Under the pieces are notes generated by a model. The model did not search any database, was not told the origin of the DNA, and was given only the letters and a program-made list of their open reading frames with translations. A stretch of 16,776 nucleotides of DNA from Microbacteriaceae bacterium (GTDB lineage Bacteria > Actinomycetota > Actinomycetes > Actinomycetales > Microbacteriaceae), in assembly GCA_009925875.1 (NCBI GenBank), contig RFQD01000007.1:1-16776 (forward strand), read 5' to 3'. Below, piece after piece: positions 7,550-16,776 of the stretch; within the stretch, counting starts at the first letter, position 1; each line of letters opens with the position of its first letter. The position numbers and the translations under genes are program-made.

Positions 7550-8670
7550 AGGTCGCTCACAAGGTCCGCTTCCGTTTCAATGCCTACTGCAAGTCTGACG
7601 AGGTTGTGAGGCACTGCGAGAGCGGTTCCCTCTACCGACGTGTGCGTCATCCCCGATGGCCATTCAATCAAGGACTCCACTCCTCCGAGTGAGGGCGCGA
7701 GAGTAAAGATTTCGGTGCGTGTGGTCAACACGCGCGCCGCTTCGGGCCCACCGGCGAGGGTGAGGGACATCATCCCCCCAAACGAGTGCATCTGTTGTGC
7801 AGCAATCACGTGTCCCGGGTGCGAAGGCAGCCCGGGGTAATGAACGGTCGCTACGGCCGGGTGACCGGTGACGGCGTGAGCCAAGGCGAGCGCATTGTGC
7901 GAATGACGTTCCATGCGCACGCCCAGTGTCTTGATTCCGCGCAGGGTGAGATACGCGTCGAACGGACTCGAAACCGCACCAAGCCAATTCTGAATGTTGT
8001 ACACGGCCTGCGCATGGTCCGCGTTCGTGAGAACGAGCGCACCCCCGAGTACGTCACTGTGACCACCGAGGTATTTGGTCGTCGAGTGAACGACTGCGTC
8101 GGCGCCGAGTTCGAGCGGGCGCTGAAGCGCAGGCGTCGCGAATGTGTTGTCCACCAAGACGACGGCGCCGTGACGATGAGCAACCTCAGAGACCGCGGCA
8201 ATATCGACAATGGTCATCACCGGGTTTGAGGGTGTTTCGATCCGCACGATGCGAGTGCGGGTCCCTGCGAGGTGAGCGTCTAACGTCGCCACGTCGCTGA
8301 GGTCGACTGTCGCGTGCGTGACACCCATCGCGCCGTAAACCGAGTCAATCATTCGGTAGGAACCACCGTAGGCGTCGAGTCCCAGGACCACATGGTCACC
8401 GGGACGCACCAGCGCACGAAAGAACGCGTCCTCGGCAGCCATGCCGCTGGCAAACGAATACGCAGCGAGACCGCCCTCCAACGCGCACAGATTTTCTTGC
8501 AATGCGGATCGCGTGGGATTAGCGCATCGTCCGTACTCATAACCCGCCAGCAGTTCGCCGGGAAACTCTTGGCGGAACGTGGTGGAAAGGTGGATCGGCG
8601 CAACAACGTCGCCCGTCAACGGATCCGGTGCTCCGCCGGCGTGAATTGCGCGCGTGTCAAAGCCTGTCAC
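7519..8670 (-). CDS. metB: Cystathionine gamma-synthase / gamma-lyase family PLP enzyme
   Basis: This Cys/Met metabolism PLP enzyme has 383 residues, full length for the family. Key residues are Y46 and R48 (phosphate contact from the neighbouring subunit), NPTR at 51-54, Y101 in LDAYGG, D174 in VDNTFATP and the Schiff-base Lys199 in VHSTTKYLGGHSD, followed by SLGGVESLIEWPSGMTH near the C-terminus. MetB makes cystathionine from an activated homoserine and cysteine; gamma-lyase runs the reverse direction and releases cysteine. The two are hard to separate by eye, so the symbol is tentative. The start is GTG 8670, giving the usual FDTRAIHAG N-terminus, with only a weak AGAGAG upstream. It lies 36 nt downstream of sufT on the same strand and is probably part of the suf transcript, a sensible link because cysteine is the sulfur donor for Fe-S assembly. 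Confidence 0.85.
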   Translation of the reverse strand: MTGFDTRAIHAGGAPDPLTGDVVAPIHLSTTFRQEFPGELLAGYEYGRCANPTRSALQENLCALEGGLAAYSFASGMAAEDAFFRALVRPGDHVVLGLDAYGGSYRMIDSVYGAMGVTHATVDLSDVATLDAHLAGTRTRIVRIETPSNPVMTIVDIAAVSEVAHRHGAVVLVDNTFATPALQRPLELGADAVVHSTTKYLGGHSDVLGGALVLTNADHAQAVYNIQNWLGAVSSPFDAYLTLRGIKTLGVRMERHSHNALALAHAVTGHPAVATVHYPGLPSHPGHVIAAQQMHSFGGMMSLTLAGGPEAARVLTTRTEIFTLAPSLGGVESLIEWPSGMTHTSVEGTALAVPHNLVRLAVGIETEADLVSDLRQALDSLSR

Positions 8671-8706
8671 TGTGGTGCATCTCTCTACTCGTCTGTCTCG
8701 ACGATG

Positions 8707-9042
8707 CTAGATGGAGAAGCCCAGCGCGCGCATCATCTCCCTGCCATCATCCGTAATCTTTTCCGGACCCCAGGGCGGCATCCACACCCAATTAATCCGA
8801 AAGCGATCCGTGACGTTGTCTAACGCTTGAGCGGTCTGCTCCTCGATGACGTCGGTGAGCGGACACCCCGCCGAGGTGAGGGTCATGTGGATGACGAGCG
8901 CATCGTTTTCGTCGTCCCATTGCAGGTCATAAATGAGTCCCAGATCAACGATGTTGACGCCGAGTTCGGGGTCCATGACTTCTTTGAGTGCCTCGATACA
9001 CTCGTCGTAGCGCTCCGCGCTCAAAGGCGATGTCGTTGTCAT
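8707..9042 (-). CDS. sufT: MIP18/DUF59 metal-sulfur cluster assembly factor (SufT-like)
   Basis: This small cytoplasmic protein of 111 residues belongs to the MIP18/DUF59 family. It has the conserved DPELGVNIVDLGLIYDL block at 24-40, the TSAGCP motif with Cys60 at 56-61, and the WMPPWGPEKI segment near 87-96. Family members help deliver or mature Fe-S clusters, and in Actinobacteria they often close the suf operon, as here. The related PaaD-type phenylacetate protein is less likely because no paa genes are near. The ATG overlaps the sufC stop as ATGA and no independent Shine-Dalgarno is visible, so translational coupling is expected. Confidence 0.88.
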   Translation of the reverse strand: MTTTSPLSAERYDECIEALKEVMDPELGVNIVDLGLIYDLQWDDENDALVIHMTLTSAGCPLTDVIEEQTAQALDNVTDRFRINWVWMPPWGPEKITDDGREMMRALGFSI

Positions 9043-9797
9043 ACCGCGTCTTGGAGGAACCGGTCATATCCCTCATTTTCGAGTCGATCGGCGAGTTCGG
9101 GTCCACCCTCTTCGACGATTCGACCCGCAACAATTACGTGGACATGTTGAGGATGGATATAGCGAAGGATTCGCGTGTAATGCGTGATGAGAAGCACGCC
9201 CAAATCCGTCGAGTTCAGTGACCGATTGACGCCTTCAGAAACTGTCTTCAACGCATCCACGTCGAGGCCCGAGTCCGTTTCGTCGAGAATGGCAAACCGC
9301 GGCCGCAGAAGTTCGAGTTGGAGAATTTCGTGGCGCTTCTTCTCTCCACCGGAGAATCCTTCGTTCACATTGCGCTCCGCAAACGTGGAGTCCATTCTCA
9401 GATTGGTCATTGATTCGCGCATTTCTTTTACCCACGTGCGCAACGCAGGAGCTTCACCACTCACCGCCGTCTTCGCTGTGCGTAAGAAATTACTCACGGT
9501 GATTCCCGGCACCTCGACGGGGTACTGCATTGCGAGAAACAGACCTGCGCGTGCACGTTCGTCCACGCTCATCGCAAGAACGTCTTCGCCGTCGAGGGTG
9601 ATACTGCCACTCGTGACAATGTAGCGAGGATGTCCAGAAATGGTGTACGCGAGAGTCGACTTACCCGAGCCATTGGGACCCATCACGGCGTGAGTTTCAC
9701 CTGAATTCAGGTCGAGATTGACACCGCGCAAAATCTCTCGGGGTCCACCATCGGTATCGACCGACACGTGAAGATCTCGAATGGAGAGTGTGCTCAT
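9039..9797 (-). CDS. sufC: Fe-S cluster assembly ATPase SufC
   Basis: This 252-residue ABC-type ATPase is the energising subunit of the SufBCD scaffold. It has Walker A GPNGSGKST at 40-48, Q-loop Q91 in LAMQYP, the SufC-specific signature FSGGEKKR at 148-155, Walker B FAILDETDSGLD at 168-179 and switch His206. The DETDSGLD form of the Walker B/D-loop region is diagnostic for SufC. The open frame extends to 9998 through the Rieske gene region, but ATG 9797 has AAGAAGGA about 9 nt upstream and gives the normal N-terminus. Two bases separate it from the upstream Rieske gene, and its stop overlaps the sufT start. Confidence 0.96.
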   Translation of the reverse strand: MSTLSIRDLHVSVDTDGGPREILRGVNLDLNSGETHAVMGPNGSGKSTLAYTISGHPRYIVTSGSITLDGEDVLAMSVDERARAGLFLAMQYPVEVPGITVSNFLRTAKTAVSGEAPALRTWVKEMRESMTNLRMDSTFAERNVNEGFSGGEKKRHEILQLELLRPRFAILDETDSGLDVDALKTVSEGVNRSLNSTDLGVLLITHYTRILRYIHPQHVHVIVAGRIVEEGGPELADRLENEGYDRFLQDAV

Positions 9798-9799
9798 GA

Positions 9800-10126
9800 T
9801 TAGACGTCCTTCTTGATTTCGAGGTCGATAAACACATTGCCATCCACCAGGGCGACTTCGTACACAGGGACGGGCTCGTAGGCCGGCAACGTCAATGGCT
9901 TGCCAGACAGGAGGGAAAACTTTGAGCCGTGGGCCCAACATTCCAGCGTCCCGTCTTCGACGAAGCCCTCCGCGAGAGAGATGTCGCCGTGTGTGCACGT
10001 GTCACCAATGGCGTGAATGTCACCATTCGAGTCCAGTACGACGGCAACGGGTGTTCCATCGACGACAACGCGATGTGCCTGGTCCTGCACAAGGTCAGAT
10101 GTAGCGCACACGAGTTGCTGGGTCAC
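9800..10126 (-). CDS. Rieske-type [2Fe-2S] ferredoxin of the suf operon
   Basis: This soluble protein of 108 residues has the two Rieske cluster motifs C44-T-H46-G and C63-W-A-H66-G, as in ferredoxin subunits of non-heme iron dioxygenases (NirD/Rieske-like). A gene of this type between sufD and sufC is a regular feature of actinobacterial suf operons, where it presumably has an electron-transfer or cluster-related role that remains undefined. No oxygenase partner is present nearby. It begins with GTG 10126, which overlaps the sufD stop as GTGA, and ends 2 nt before sufC, so it is embedded in the operon. Confidence 0.9.
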   Translation of the reverse strand: MTQQLVCATSDLVQDQAHRVVVDGTPVAVVLDSNGDIHAIGDTCTHGDISLAEGFVEDGTLECWAHGSKFSLLSGKPLTLPAYEPVPVYEVALVDGNVFIDLEIKKDV

Positions 10127-11108
10127 TCTGATATCCCTTCTGAGAACTGTCGATCGAGCGTCGAGTCAACGAGTGCCGCTATGCTCGGCGCGCCCAACTT
10201 TTGGGCAACTTCGTTAAGAAAGCCGCGAACAACCAGCATGCGCGCTTCCGGCTCGGCGATACCTCGAGATTGCAGGTAAAAAAGCTGCTCCTCGTCAAAT
10301 TTTCCTGTTGCACTCGCGTGGCCAGCTCCGACGATGTCGCCGGTTTCAATTTCGAGGTTGGGGATGGAATCTGCTCGTGCGCCGTCACGCAGAATCAGGT
10401 TGCGATTTTGTTCGTAGGAATCGGTCCCCGCTGCCTTCTCGCCGATGAGAACGTCACCGATCCAGACGGCACGGGAACTAGAGCTACGCAATGCTCCTTT
10501 AAATAAAACGTTGCTGTGCGTATACGGGGCGTCATGATTGACGTAGACGTGATGTTCGACATGCTCGTGGTCACCGGGAGTGTACAACCCGAGGAGCTGC
10601 ACGCTTCCGCCGGCACAATCAAGTTGTGCGCTGGGATTGAGTCGTACGACTCCCCCGCTCAGAACGACCAGCGAATGAGTAAGACTCGCGTCACGACCAA
10701 CCTGAGCGAAGTGCGCCCCCACGTGCACGGAATCATTCGTTTCCTCGACGCAAAAAGTGACGTCGCAACGCGCGCCTTCGCCGACTACGATTTCGACCAC
10801 ATCACACGCCTCAATTTTGCCCGAGTAACGAACCGAGAGCGTGGCGACCGCATGTGGAGCGACCGCGATGAGGGTGTGAACCGCACTCGGGCCTCGATCA
10901 AGTCCGGATAACGTCAGAACAATCTCGCTGGATTGTTCCCCCGAAATTGTCACGAGGAGAACGTCGGGCGCGCTTTCCCACGCCGCAGCTACCGCCCGAT
11001 CTTCCGGGAGTCCTGCGCGTCCGACGCGCGGGTCGGAATTGGGAATCCAATCAAGTGACGCCGATGCGGTTGTCACGCCTGATAACGATGCATCCAGGCG
11101 CGACCCGT

Positions 11109-12593
<1,485 letters not shown>

Positions 12594-12819
12594 GCGCCAA
12601 TCCTTTCCTCGACAAAACGTGTGTACCAGCGTAAACAGACAAGACTCTGAGCAATATTCCCCTCAGTGGGAGCGAAGTGCGACCCGTTTTTCTGGCTTCT
12701 CAGGCGAAACATAGACTGAAGGCAGAACCGGCGAGCACCACTTCATTCAGGTCTCGACGTTGACACCGTGCGAACGCATTCTTCACTACCGAACGCTGCC
12801 TCTTGATTCTAGGGAACAA
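12594..12819. promoter_or_regulatory. Divergent suf operon / ctaA control region
   Basis: This 226-bp region lies between sufB (-) and ctaA (+). On the minus strand a TANNNT element, TACGCT (12633-12628), is a candidate suf -10, followed by the AAAGGA ribosome-binding site. Upstream of it is a 5-bp dyad, CTGAG (12647-12651) and CTCAG (12662-12666), separated by 10 nt, positioned where a repressor could act. On the plus strand a perfect TTGACA occurs at 12760-12765, with only a poor -10 (TTCACT, 12782-12787) at 16-nt spacing ahead of ctaA. All of these are sequence matches without further support. Confidence 0.3.
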
Positions 12820-13716
12820 ATGACGATGAGTCGACTCACTAACTGGTTGCCTTCGGAAGTGTCGCGCGCGGTGCGCGGCTGGGCGTGGGCAACGTGGGTG
12901 GTTCAAGTGCTCATCGTTGTGACGGGCGGAGCAGTCCGATTAACGGCAAGTGGACTCGGTTGCCCGACGTGGCCCAGGTGCACCGTTGACTCTCTCGTTA
13001 CCACCCCCGAAATGGGAATCCACGGCGTTATCGAATTCGGAAATCGACTCTTGACGTTCGTGCTGGTGATCGTGGCCATCGGCACTTTTCTTGCGGTCGT
13101 GCGACTTCGCAGAGAACGGCGAGACCTCTTTCTCTTCGCTCTGCTCATCGGATTAGGCATTCCGGCTCAGGCGGTCATCGGTGGTATTAGCGTCCTGGTC
13201 AACCTGAATCCCTATGTCGTCGGAATGCACTTCGTGGTATCGGCTCTCCTCATCGTGTTATCGACCCTGCTCGTGACTCGCGTCTACGGTCAAGGCGCGC
13301 TGGCGCCCGTGGGTGTCGTGCCTGTTCTTGCGTGGACTGTCGCTGCTCTTCAATCGGTAACCGTCACCGTCGGCATCTTGGTGACGGGCTCAGGTCCTCA
13401 TGCTGGCGACGCGCAAGCACCGCGAAATGGTTTGCCGAGTGACGTTTTGCAACACGTTCACTCGTATCCGGCATATGCGGCACTTCTGACGACCGTCATC
13501 CTCGTCATCGTCTCACTCCGGCGCGATCGTTCAGATGTGACGAGAGTTGCGCTCGTTCTGCTGTGCGTCAACGGCGTGCAGGCGATCGTCGGTGTGTCGC
13601 AAGCCAATCTGGGTCTTCCCGAGCTGCTCGTGGGAATACACATGCTTCTGGCGTGCCTCGTCGTTGCAGGAACTACGTGGCTGGTGTCGGTTGCTCGACG
13701 CCTAAAACGGGAGTAA
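12820..13716 (+). CDS. ctaA: Heme A synthase, COX15/CtaA family
   Basis: It oxidises the C8 methyl of heme O to the formyl of heme A for aa3-type cytochrome oxidase. The 298-residue protein has about eight transmembrane segments, the extracytoplasmic cysteine pair C48-x5-C54 in GLGCPTWPRC, an IEFGNRLLT motif at 71-79, and His residues in VVGMHFV, HVHSYPAY and LVGIHMLL that fit the heme-ligand positions of the family. In the first helix pair the E-x-x-H-R motif of the Bacillus enzyme reads E-x-x-N-R here. ATG 12820 follows AGGGA by four nt; ATG 12826 would have better spacing. A frame extension to TTG 12760 falls in the TTGACA element and is rejected. The 3' end overlaps ctaB by 15 nt. Confidence 0.93.
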   Translation: MTMSRLTNWLPSEVSRAVRGWAWATWVVQVLIVVTGGAVRLTASGLGCPTWPRCTVDSLVTTPEMGIHGVIEFGNRLLTFVLVIVAIGTFLAVVRLRRERRDLFLFALLIGLGIPAQAVIGGISVLVNLNPYVVGMHFVVSALLIVLSTLLVTRVYGQGALAPVGVVPVLAWTVAALQSVTVTVGILVTGSGPHAGDAQAPRNGLPSDVLQHVHSYPAYAALLTTVILVIVSLRRDRSDVTRVALVLLCVNGVQAIVGVSQANLGLPELLVGIHMLLACLVVAGTTWLVSVARRLKRE

Positions 13717-14622
13717 CGGATCAATCGCAATCGTCAGAAAAACGAGCGTGAGGTATGCATTGGAAAGGTGAAAAAGCCTCATTGGTTTCGGATCGACGTG
13801 TTCGAGTGCGCGGCTGTACAGGCGGTGGCACTCAATGAGGAACCACGTTCCGGCACTTGATGCGACCACCGTATACAGGATGCCCATTCCCGCAACGGGC
13901 ACCAACAGCAGGCTTGCGGTAACGGTCGCCCACCCGTAGAGCACGATTTGCAAACCGACGGTCACCCGCCCCCGCACGACCGTAAGCATCGGCACGCCGG
14001 CAACTTTGTAGTCCTCTCGATAGCGCCACGACAGGGGCCAGTAATGAGGCGGTGTCCAGAGGAAAATGATGAGAAAAAGAACGGCGGGCGTCCAGCTCAG
14101 AGAATTCGTGACGGAGGCCCAGCCGATCAACACCGGGAATCCTCCTGCGGCACCGCCCCAGACAATGTTTTGCGGGGTGCGGCGTTTCAACCAGATGCTG
14201 TAAATCACGACGTAAAAAAAGATTGCGAAAACGGAAAGCCCCGTGGCCAGCCAATTCGTGAACAGCGCAAACCATGCCGTACTGACAATGGCCAAAATCC
14301 AGGCAAAAGTGAGGGCTGCCCGGTCGCTGATTTCACCCGTGACGAGAGGGCGTCCCGATGTGCGATTCATCAGGCGATCGATGTCGCGATCAAACCAGCA
14401 GTTGAACGCTCCGGCGCTCCCCGCGCTCAGTGCCCCGCCAATGAGAACCACGAGCACCAGGCCCAAATGAGGAATACCGTTTATTGCCAAAAACATCGTG
14501 GGAATAGTGACCGCAAGCAACAGTTCCATGACGCGCGGCTTCGTGAGAGACACGAAAGCAGCAACTTTCCTGCGGAGTGAAATTTGCGCGGGGGCACCCG
14601 TGTCTAAGAGGTTCTCGCGCAT
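13702..14622 (-). CDS. ctaB: Heme O synthase (protoheme IX farnesyltransferase)
   Basis: This UbiA-superfamily prenyltransferase transfers a farnesyl group to heme B, giving heme O, the substrate of CtaA. The 306-residue membrane protein has about nine hydrophobic segments and both aspartate-rich motifs: NCWFDRDIDRLMNRTSGRPL from residue 74, and YREDYKVAGVPML in the cytoplasmic loop after WTPPHYW. The open frame runs upstream to 14970 inside the transketolase gene, but family homology begins near SLTKPRV, and ATG 14622 is the natural start. No Shine-Dalgarno is seen; a -10-like TAGACT (14635-14630) lies 7 nt before the ATG, which suggests a leaderless message. It converges on ctaA and diverges from transketolase. 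Confidence 0.95.
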   Translation of the reverse strand: MRENLLDTGAPAQISLRRKVAAFVSLTKPRVMELLLAVTIPTMFLAINGIPHLGLVLVVLIGGALSAGSAGAFNCWFDRDIDRLMNRTSGRPLVTGEISDRAALTFAWILAIVSTAWFALFTNWLATGLSVFAIFFYVVIYSIWLKRRTPQNIVWGGAAGGFPVLIGWASVTNSLSWTPAVLFLIIFLWTPPHYWPLSWRYREDYKVAGVPMLTVVRGRVTVGLQIVLYGWATVTASLLLVPVAGMGILYTVVASSAGTWFLIECHRLYSRALEHVDPKPMRLFHLSNAYLTLVFLTIAIDPLLPF

Positions 14623-14757
14623 GGATGTGAGTCTATGACAGTTGGCGTAACAGTCCCCTCGACAACCGGTCACGAGAAATCTGACGGGTATGCTTATGAG
14701 CCGAAGCGTCCCAGCAAAGGCGCTTCTCGACGTGAACTGAAGGGCTACTGGTCTCGC
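14623..14757. promoter_or_regulatory. Divergent ctaB / tkt promoter region with a leader dyad
   Basis: The 135-bp gap holds TAGACT on the minus strand (14635-14630), a probable leaderless -10 for ctaB, and TATGCT on the plus strand (14689-14694), a possible -10 for the transketolase gene. Downstream of the latter, in the predicted tkt leader, is a perfect 6-bp inverted repeat, GAAGCG (14703-14708) and CGCTTC (14721-14726), with a 12-nt loop. AAGGG (about 14740-14744) is the nearest ribosome-binding-like sequence but is 13 nt from the ATG. No matching -35 hexamers are evident. Confidence 0.35.
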
Positions 14758-16776
14758 ATGGCATTGGAATGGAACGAACTCGACAGTGCCGCGGTGGACA
14801 CCGCCCGCGTGCTCGCCGCCGACTCCGTAGAGAAGGTGGGAAACGGGCATCCGGGAACCGCAATTAGCCTCGCACCGGTCGCTTATTTGCTCTTCCAAAA
14901 AGTCATGCGCCGGGATCCACGTGATGATCAGTGGATTGGTCGCGACCGATTCGTTCTGTCTGTCGGGCATTCGTCACTCACGCAATACGTTCAGCTCTAC
15001 CTTGCGGGCTATGGACTCGAACTTGATGACCTCAAGGCGCTTCGCACCTGGGGTTCCCTCACGCCCGGTCATCCGGAATATGGACACACCAAGGGCGTGG
15101 AAATTACGACCGGTCCATTGGGTCAAGGGCTCGCGTCCGCTGTCGGATTTGCCTACGCTGCGCGGTTTGAACGTGGACTCTTCGACCCCGATGCTCCCGC
15201 CGGACAGAGCCCCTTTGACCACTTCATTTACTGCATCGCGGGCGACGGTGATCTGCAAGAAGGCGTGACCGCGGAAGCATCGTCGTTGGCGGGCCACCAA
15301 AAACTTGGCAACCTCATCGCGATTTATGACAGTAATCAGATTTCCATCGAGGACGACACGAACATCGCTTTCACGGAAAACGTCGCACAGCGTTATGAGG
15401 CGTATGGCTGGCACGTGTTGACTGTTGACTGGAAGAAGACCGGTCAATACCTCGAGGATCTCGCGGAGTTGCACGCGGCAATCGAAGAGGCGCAAGCGGA
15501 AACGTCGCGGCCGACATTGATCATTCTGCGCACCATCATCGGATGGCCAAGTCCGCACAAACAGAACACGGGAAAGATTCACGGATCCGCACTCGGCGCC
15601 GACGAACTTGCCGGACTCAAGGAGAGGCTGGGCTTCGACCCGGCGAGCTTTTTTGCCGTTGACGATCGCGTCCTCGCACACACGCGACAGGCGATTGAGC
15701 GCGGCACCGTCACGCGAGCGGAGTGGACGGCAGCTTTTGACAACTGGGCCGCTCACAATCCTGAGCGCAAGGCACTTTTTGACCGTCTCGAATCGGGTGC
15801 TCTGCCCAACGGAGTCGAGGACGCATTGCCGGTGTTTCCGGTGGGTGAAATGTCAACTCGGGCCGCTTCCGGCAAAGTCTTGGGCGAATTGGGAGCGATA
15901 ATTCCTGAGCTGTGGGGCGGTTCCGCGGACCTCGCCGAATCCAATCTGACGACCATCGCGGGAGCGAAATCGTTCATCCCCGCAGAATGGTCGACACACG
16001 AGTGGTCCGGCGATATCTATGGCCGCACACTCCACTTCGGTATTCGTGAACACGCCATGGGCGCCATCATCAACGGAATTGTTTTGCATGGAAAGACGCG
16101 AGCCTACGGTGGAACATTCCTCATTTTCAGCGATTACATGCGTCCCGCGGTTCGCCTCGCGGCATTGATGAAAGTGCCGTCCATATTTGTGTGGACCCAT
16201 GACTCCGTTGCCTTAGGAGAAGACGGACCCACTCACCAACCCATCGAACAGCTCGCCTCACTTCGCGCCATCCCGGGTCTTGACGTGATTCGACCAGCCG
16301 ACGCCAATGAGGTCGCGTGGGCCTGGCTCCGAATTCTCCAGCGGCGTGAAGGACCCGCCGGAATTGCGTTGTCGCGTCAAAACATCGCGGTTTTTGAACG
16401 TGGCACAGGTGACGCAACGGAGAGCACGATGGCCTCGGCGGCAAACGCTGTTCGCGGCGCCTACGTCTTGATTGATGCTCCCGACGGGAAGCCAGATGTT
16501 GTCATCATCGCCACGGGATCAGAAGTGGCGCTTGCGGTGAGTGCACGGGAACAGCTCGCAGCCGAAGGAATTGCCGCCCGTGTCGTTTCTGCCCCATGCA
16601 TGGAGTGGTTCGACGAACAACCTCAGAGCTATCGCGACTCGGTGCTACCGCCGAGCGTTCGTGCTCGGGTCAGCGTCGAAGCTGGCATCGCGATGCCGTG
16701 GGAGAAATTGCTTGGTTCGGATGGACGCAGTGTGTCGATAGAGCACTTCGGCGCGTCGGCCGACTACAAAACGCTT
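14758..16776 (+). CDS. tkt: Transketolase, 3' end cut by the window
   Basis: This thiamine-diphosphate enzyme transfers two-carbon ketol units in the non-oxidative pentose-phosphate pathway. The frame is open from ATG 14758 to the last base, giving 673 residues; the family is about 700 residues long, so only a short C-terminal piece is missing. Motifs include GNGHPGTA with His31, SVGHSS with His71, TGPLGQGL at 118-125, the ThDP/metal motif GDGDLQEG at 162-169 with N193, KIHGSALG at 273-280, catalytic Glu431 in GIREHAMGA, and HDSVALGEDGPTHQP at 481-495. An in-frame ATG at 14635 would add 41 residues without resemblance to transketolase, so it is not used. It is divergent from ctaB. Confidence 0.96.
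   Translation, partial: MALEWNELDSAAVDTARVLAADSVEKVGNGHPGTAISLAPVAYLLFQKVMRRDPRDDQWIGRDRFVLSVGHSSLTQYVQLYLAGYGLELDDLKALRTWGSLTPGHPEYGHTKGVEITTGPLGQGLASAVGFAYAARFERGLFDPDAPAGQSPFDHFIYCIAGDGDLQEGVTAEASSLAGHQKLGNLIAIYDSNQISIEDDTNIAFTENVAQRYEAYGWHVLTVDWKKTGQYLEDLAELHAAIEEAQAETSRPTLIILRTIIGWPSPHKQNTGKIHGSALGADELAGLKERLGFDPASFFAVDDRVLAHTRQAIERGTVTRAEWTAAFDNWAAHNPERKALFDRLESGALPNGVEDALPVFPVGEMSTRAASGKVLGELGAIIPELWGGSADLAESNLTTIAGAKSFIPAEWSTHEWSGDIYGRTLHFGIREHAMGAIINGIVLHGKTRAYGGTFLIFSDYMRPAVRLAALMKVPSIFVWTHDSVALGEDGPTHQPIEQLASLRAIPGLDVIRPADANEVAWAWLRILQRREGPAGIALSRQNIAVFERGTGDATESTMASAANAVRGAYVLIDAPDGKPDVVIIATGSEVALAVSAREQLAAEGIAARVVSAPCMEWFDEQPQSYRDSVLPPSVRARVSVEAGIAMPWEKLLGSDGRSVSIEHFGASADYKTL

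Noticed and set aside
9798..9998. 67-codon upstream extension of sufC
   Set aside because: It lies entirely in the Rieske ferredoxin gene in another frame; ATG 9797 has a ribosome-binding site and the normal SufC N-terminus.
12668..12691. GGG...CCC stem followed by five T before ctaA, resembling a terminator or attenuator
   Set aside because: The stem is only three base pairs with a mismatched interior, too weak to call.
14635..14757. In-frame 41-codon N-terminal extension of transketolase from ATG 14635
   Set aside because: The extra residues do not resemble transketolase, MALEWNELD is the usual type of start, and 41 open codons are not improbable by chance. A probable tkt -10 also lies inside the extension.
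14623..14970. 116-codon upstream extension of ctaB
   Set aside because: It is antisense to the start of transketolase and has no heme O synthase similarity; homology begins after ATG 14622.

Overview
The window looks like a stretch of core metabolism from a member of the Actinobacteria, most likely the Microbacteriaceae or a close relative in the Micrococcales. The evidence is the divergent glgA/glgC pair with the actinobacterial EYPPEVYGGAG-type synthase, the fabG | DUF3099-SURF1 | ABC-F block, a sufB-sufD-Rieske-sufC-sufT operon, actinobacterial CtaA and CtaB, and several GTG or TTG starts. Base composition is only moderately GC-rich for the phylum and intergenic space is very small, which suggests a compact (streamlined) genome. 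No mobile element, CRISPR array, rRNA, tRNA or phage gene is visible, and no gap between genes exceeds about 230 bases.

Layout: (1) 16-3198, glycogen block: glgA (-) diverges from glgC (+), and glgC is coupled by ATGA to serB. (2) 3210-5208: fabG (-) meets serB tail to tail and diverges from a DUF3099 membrane protein overlapping a SURF1-type oxidase assembly factor (+). (3) 5191-7546: an ABC-F ATPase (-) diverges from the biotin-uptake protein bioY (+), with two short dyads between them. (4) 7519-12593, one long minus-strand run in transcription order: sufB, sufD, Rieske ferredoxin, sufC, sufT-like, then a cystathionine gamma-synthase family enzyme. (5) 12820-14622: ctaA (+) and ctaB (-), the two heme A pathway enzymes, converge with overlapping ends. 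(6) 14758-16776: transketolase, cut by the right edge of the window.

Together the genes cover ADP-glucose-based storage polysaccharide, serine, fatty-acid elongation, biotin uptake, transsulfuration, Fe-S cluster assembly, heme A/cytochrome oxidase maturation and the pentose-phosphate pathway. No wholly new system is evident. The most unusual feature is the sufB-sufD junction. SufB runs about 27 codons past its conserved end in the wrong frame, SufD has lost its usual N-terminal segment and seems to begin at a TTG inside sufB, and a single -1 shift at a T4 run would join the two into one SufB-SufD polypeptide. Secondary observations are probable leaderless starts for glgA, glgC and ctaB, overlapping convergent gene ends (one pair with both stop codons inside a perfect inverted repeat), and dyads in the bioY/ABC-F region.
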